Part shown: piece by piece, positions 36,495 to 39,128 of the stretch
How the letters are laid out: every line of letters begins with the position of its first letter
Position numbering within the stretch: position 1 is the stretch's first letter
Assembly: GCA_004295885.1 (NCBI GenBank)
Contig: SEDG01000002.1
Location: 1-39,128, forward strand
Reading direction: 5' to 3'
From: Pedobacter sp.
Lineage (GTDB): Bacteria; Bacteroidota; Bacteroidia; Sphingobacteriales; Sphingobacteriaceae
Length of the DNA stretch: 39,128 nt
The notes under the pieces: model-generated
The model's database searches: none
Seen by the model: the letters and a program-made list of their open reading frames with translations, nothing else
What the model was told of the DNA's origin: nothing
Program-made: the position numbers and the translations under genes

Positions 36495-37712
36495 CTAAGC
36501 TGTATACATCTTCTCCCTGAGCTTTTCCATATCGCTGCCCACTTTTGTGTCCATCACCTTGGCATAGATCTGCGTGGTTCGGATATCCGTATGTCCAAGC
36601 ATCTTGCTGACACTTTCTATCGGCACGCCCTGTCCAAGAGTCACCGTAGTGGCAAAAGTGTGCCGTGCAATATGGAAGGTCAACAGTTTTTCAATACCGC
36701 AAAGATTGGCCACCTCCTTAAGATAGGCGTTCATCTTCTGGTTGCTCGATACAGGAAGTACCCTTTCATTTACCATGCAATCTGCATGTTCGCTGTACTT
36801 TTCCTTGATCCCAAGCGCAATTGGAAGAAGCGGGACGTGTGAGGCCACCGCCGTTTTCTCCCTTTTGATAAAGATCCACTGCCTGCCGTCCATACCTTTC
36901 TGGATATCGGACCTGCTCAGTTTCTGCACGTCGATAAATGACAGGCCGGTATAGCAGCAGAACAGGAATACGTCGCGCACCTGACAGATACGGGCATTGG
37001 ATATCTCCTTTTGATAGAGTAGGGATAGTTCATCCTCCGATAGCTTTACCCGTTCCACTTTCTTGAGCTTGTTCTTGTGGCCGGAAAATGGATCATGTGA
37101 AATCCATTTTTTTGCCAAGCATTCCCGCAGGATCTTACCTAGGTTCTTCAGGTGCTTGATGGCTGAATTGTTTGCACAGCTGCAGGTACTCCTCAAGTAG
37201 AAATCAAACTCGGTGATGAAATGGTATTCGATCTTCTTGATCTCTATATCGGAAATCCTAAAGCGTGCCCTCATGAAAGCTTTCAGGTGTTTCTTTGTCG
37301 TATTGTACTTAGTCAATGTTCCCTTGGTGAAACCCTTGCCGATTAGGGCCTCCAGTTTATCGTTATGCTCCTGAAAGACCTCCAACAAGAGGTGCGGCTT
37401 TTCCTTCTTGCCAAGGAAGGTATTGAGGATTGTTTCAGGACTGATCTCAGAATCTGACCTGAGTAGCTTCAGGTGGATATCCTCGATCTTCATCCGAAAG
37501 GTGTCGACATAGGCGTTCAGGTTCTTTGACGCCTCATCCCTACCATTCGCCCTTCCCACCTTGTTATTCCATCGTTTTGGTTCGCAAGGCCGGCCGATCG
37601 AAAGTTCCTTGGGTGTGCCACCAAGGGTGATTCTCATATAGATGGGCATCGGGCCAGATTGATAGTTCTTGGGCTTCTTCAGATAGAAGAGCACGTTTAA
37701 GTTTTTTTTCAT
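36495..37712 (-). CDS. Tyrosine site-specific integrase (IntDOT-like)
   Basis: The protein is 405 aa from the ATG at 37712. It has an N-terminal arm-binding domain (about 1-90), a SAM-like core-binding domain (about 105-215) and a C-terminal catalytic domain. Visible catalytic residues are the HxxR motif HIAR (His347, Arg350), His374 in GHTD and the nucleophile Tyr383 in QIYAKV. The first conserved Arg is replaced by Ser258 in TGLSFID, as described for the CTnDOT integrase. The gene lies about 250 bp from the tRNA-Asp attachment site with arm-type repeats between, the standard order for tRNA-targeting elements. It would catalyse integration and, with an excisionase, excision. Confidence 0.92.
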   Translation of the reverse strand: MKKNLNVLFYLKKPKNYQSGPMPIYMRITLGGTPKELSIGRPCEPKRWNNKVGRANGRDEASKNLNAYVDTFRMKIEDIHLKLLRSDSEISPETILNTFLGKKEKPHLLLEVFQEHNDKLEALIGKGFTKGTLTKYNTTKKHLKAFMRARFRISDIEIKKIEYHFITEFDFYLRSTCSCANNSAIKHLKNLGKILRECLAKKWISHDPFSGHKNKLKKVERVKLSEDELSLLYQKEISNARICQVRDVFLFCCYTGLSFIDVQKLSRSDIQKGMDGRQWIFIKREKTAVASHVPLLPIALGIKEKYSEHADCMVNERVLPVSSNQKMNAYLKEVANLCGIEKLLTFHIARHTFATTVTLGQGVPIESVSKMLGHTDIRTTQIYAKVMDTKVGSDMEKLREKMYTA

Positions 37713-37810
37713 AATACGCAATTAAAAGTTAAACAAAATTGCCATTTACTACACAAATCGTCAAGATGTCCATCGATAGAACTAGTTGAAGGTCAGTATT
37801 TTAACCCCTA

Positions 37811-37860
37811 ATTCGTGAGTGCTGTTTTTCGCAAGTGGTGACTCACGAATTACTCACGAA
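37811..37860. repeat. Integrase arm-type repeats, right end
   Basis: The region has ATTCGTGAGT at 37811-37820 (inverted), ACTCACGAAT at 37841-37850 and ACTCACGAA at 37852-37860, the last two 11 bp apart. The 17-bp stretch 37841-37857 is identical to 170-186 at the left end. They lie between the integrase gene and the core site, as arm sites should. Confidence 0.6.
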
Positions 37861-37903
37861 AAAAATGGGAAAACCTGTATATTTTGGTGTGGGCTGAAAA
37901 CAA

Positions 37904-37936
37904 AAAAGCCTGTTTTCATACGAAAAACAGGCTTTT
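37904..37936 (-). terminator. Element-borne terminator for tRNA-Asp
   Basis: A perfect 13-bp stem (37904-37916 with 37924-37936) encloses a 7-nt loop, and on the minus strand it ends in a T tract. It lies 24 bp downstream of the tRNA 3' end but inside the element. It would replace the chromosomal hairpin at 66-95 that insertion moved about 37.9 kb away. Confidence 0.75.
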
Positions 37937-37958
37937 AAATGATTTGGTAGTTAAACCA

Positions 37959-37972
37959 GCGGACCGGACGGG
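37959..37972. repeat. attR-side direct repeat within tRNA-Asp
   Basis: GCGGACCGGACGGG is identical to 96-109. It covers one base beyond the tRNA, the discriminator G, the 3' acceptor strand and the first bases of the T arm. Confidence 0.85.
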
Positions 37973-38033
37973 ACTCGAACCCGCGACCTCCGCCGTGACA
38001 GGGCGGCATTCTAACCAGCTGAACTACCGATCC
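37960..38033 (-). tRNA. tRNA-Asp (GUC)
   Basis: The minus strand folds as a 74-nt cloverleaf. The acceptor strands GGATCGG and CCGGTCC pair fully with one G-T wobble. The anticodon stem CCGCC/GGCGG encloses the loop CTGTCAC with anticodon GTC. The T arm has GGTTCGAGTCCC. The discriminator is G, as expected for tRNA-Asp. CCA is not encoded. The gene is intact after insertion because the element restores its 3' end. The upstream prfA frame overlaps its first 23 nt. Confidence 0.95.
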
Positions 38034-39066
38034 GTTTTCCTAAAACAAAATCTCTTTCTTGCACACCACCATCCATTACTCCATTAAGGTTATATAAGGT
38101 TAAACCAATACGGTGATCCGTTACTCTACCTTGTGGATAGTTATAAGTTCTAATCTTTGCAGACCTATCTCCAGTTGATACCATCGTTTTACGTCTCGCT
38201 GCAACATCGCCATTCTTTTTCTGCAATTCGATGTCGTATAATTTACTACGCAACATCTCCATCGCAATTAAACGGTTACCCAATTGCGATCTATCTTGCT
38301 GACAAACTACAACAATTCCCGAAGGTTTGTGTGTTAGTTGTACTTTAGTTTCAACCTTGTTTACATTCTGTCCACCTGCACCTCCAGAACGTGAAGTGTG
38401 CAATTCAATATCCGCTGGGTTAATGTACAAATCAATTTCTTCAGCCTCAGGCAAAACAGCTACCGATGCAGCAGAAGTATGTACACGACCTTGAGTTTCA
38501 GTATCAGGCACACGTTGTACACGATGTACGCCAGATTCATATTTCAACTGGCCATAAACATCATCGCCACTAACTTTTAAGATTACCTCTTTATAACCAC
38601 CAGCAGTTCCTTCCGTTACATCAACGGTTTCAACTTTCCAACCTTTGGTGTCAAAATAACGACTGTACATGCGGTATAAATCTCCTGCGAATAAAGCAGC
38701 CTCATCTCCTCCCGTTCCACCTCTGATCTCAAAAACTGCATTTTTAGCATCCTCTGGATCTTTTGGTATCAACATCAAACGGATTTCTTCTTCCATTTTC
38801 TCTTGTTGAACCAATAACATATCCAGCTCTTCCTTTGCCATCTCACGCATTTCTTGGTCCTTTTCAGTACTCAGAATCTCCTTATTGGCATCAATGTTAC
38901 TCATCACATTTTTGTAGATTTTATATTCATCCACAATCTTGCCTAAATCTTTATATTCTTTATTTAAAGCTGCAAAACGCTTCATATCCTGCATCGTATC
39001 AGGATTGCTCAATTGCTCTTCTACATCTTCCCAACGCAATTTTATCGCTTCTAATTTTTCTAACAT
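38011..39066 (-). CDS. Peptide chain release factor 1 with an unusual C-terminus
   Basis: The protein is 351 aa. The N-terminal coiled-coil domain, the PxT motif of RF1 (RVPDTETQG), the GGQ motif ([16 protein letters not shown]) and [31 protein letters not shown] are all present, so it recognises UAA and UAG. After [10 protein letters not shown] the sequence no longer resembles the usual C-terminal helix (typically about 25 residues ending near an AENAERL-like stretch). The frame instead reads through the prfA-tRNA junction and stops inside tRNA-Asp. Either the 3' end has been lost or replaced, or the sequence contains an error. RF1 is normally essential, so the altered end may still be functional. 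Confidence 0.85.
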   Translation of the reverse strand: MLEKLEAIKLRWEDVEEQLSNPDTMQDMKRFAALNKEYKDLGKIVDEYKIYKNVMSNIDANKEILSTEKDQEMREMAKEELDMLLVQQEKMEEEIRLMLIPKDPEDAKNAVFEIRGGTGGDEAALFAGDLYRMYSRYFDTKGWKVETVDVTEGTAGGYKEVILKVSGDDVYGQLKYESGVHRVQRVPDTETQGRVHTSAASVAVLPEAEEIDLYINPADIELHTSRSGGAGGQNVNKVETKVQLTHKPSGIVVVCQQDRSQLGNRLIAMEMLRSKLYDIELQKKNGDVAARRKTMVSTGDRSAKIRTYNYPQGRVTDHRIGLTLYNLNGVMDGGVQERDFVLGKRIGSSAG

Positions 39067-39128
39067 AGTATTAAATTCTTTTGAAAATCTGCTTCGCTAC
39101 AATAAACAAAGCAAGTCCCGCTTTACGT

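Overview
The window looks like a chromosome segment of a Bacteroidota species, most likely a Sphingobacteriaceae member such as Pedobacter or a relative. The basis is the two SusC/SusD pairs, Bacteroidota-type -7 boxes (TAnnTTTG), a BfmA/BtgA plus DUF5712 mobilization pair, and a tyrosine integrase whose catalytic residues resemble CTnDOT IntDOT. The genus is inferred, not proven.

Nearly the whole window is one integrated element. A 14-bp direct repeat (GCGGACCGGACGGG) occurs at 96-109 and again at 37959-37972, inside the 3' end of an intact tRNA-Asp gene (37960-38033, minus). The integrase gene lies beside the tRNA. Both ends carry copies of a 17-bp sequence that look like integrase arm sites. 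The element is about 37.9 kb. Its mobility module (about 32.2-37.7 kb, all minus) has a DUF5712 relaxase-like gene, a BfmA/BtgA-like gene, two small HTH proteins, a zeta-toxin-like kinase with a small partner, and the integrase. No type IV secretion genes are visible, so it is better described as an integrative and mobilizable element than a self-transmissible ICE. Chromosomal flanks are 1-95 and, at the right, tRNA-Asp followed by prfA (RF1). The prfA 3' end is unusual: it runs into the tRNA.

The cargo (about 0.3-31.8 kb) is a beta-mannan utilization locus. Minus-strand operon A (23966 to 10946) encodes SusC1-SusD1-SusC2-SusD2, a DUF1735-type lipoprotein, a two-PKD surface glycan-binding lipoprotein, and a cytochrome c/FG-GAP protein broken by a frameshift. 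Operon B (10807 to 6896) encodes a DUF5060/GH5-like enzyme, a GH26 mannanase and a CE1-type esterase. Operon C (27359 to 24330) encodes an SSS symporter and a GH130 mannosylglucose phosphorylase. Operon D (30528 to 27564) encodes a GH30 enzyme and a type-B carboxylesterase. A second GH26, a lipoprotein, stands alone on the plus strand (30795-31826). Operon E (5660 to 3467) encodes an AGE-family mannobiose/cellobiose 2-epimerase and an esterase. An AraC-family regulator is at 5921-6796. A redox module lies at the left end: a gluconate 2-dehydrogenase subunit 3-like protein, divergent from a ThuA-like protein and a GMC flavoprotein.

Together these reconstruct the known Bacteroides-type route. 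GH26 enzymes cut mannan, esterases remove acyl groups, SusCD imports oligosaccharides, the symporter takes up mannobiose, the epimerase makes mannosylglucose, and the GH130 enzyme phosphorolyses it to mannose-1-phosphate and glucose. The GMC/ThuA module suggests an additional oxidative, possibly 3-keto-glycoside, branch.

The most striking finding is a shared promoter architecture: TAGTAC-N8-GTTAAAATA-N2-ATTA followed 21 nt later by TAnnTTTG. It precedes the transcription units for ThuA-GMC, epimerase, GH5-GH26-CE1, SusCD (22 nt spacing), symporter-GH130 and GH30-esterase, with a degenerate copy before the second GH26. The AraC-type protein is the obvious candidate activator. The element would therefore deliver a glycan pathway together with its own regulon.
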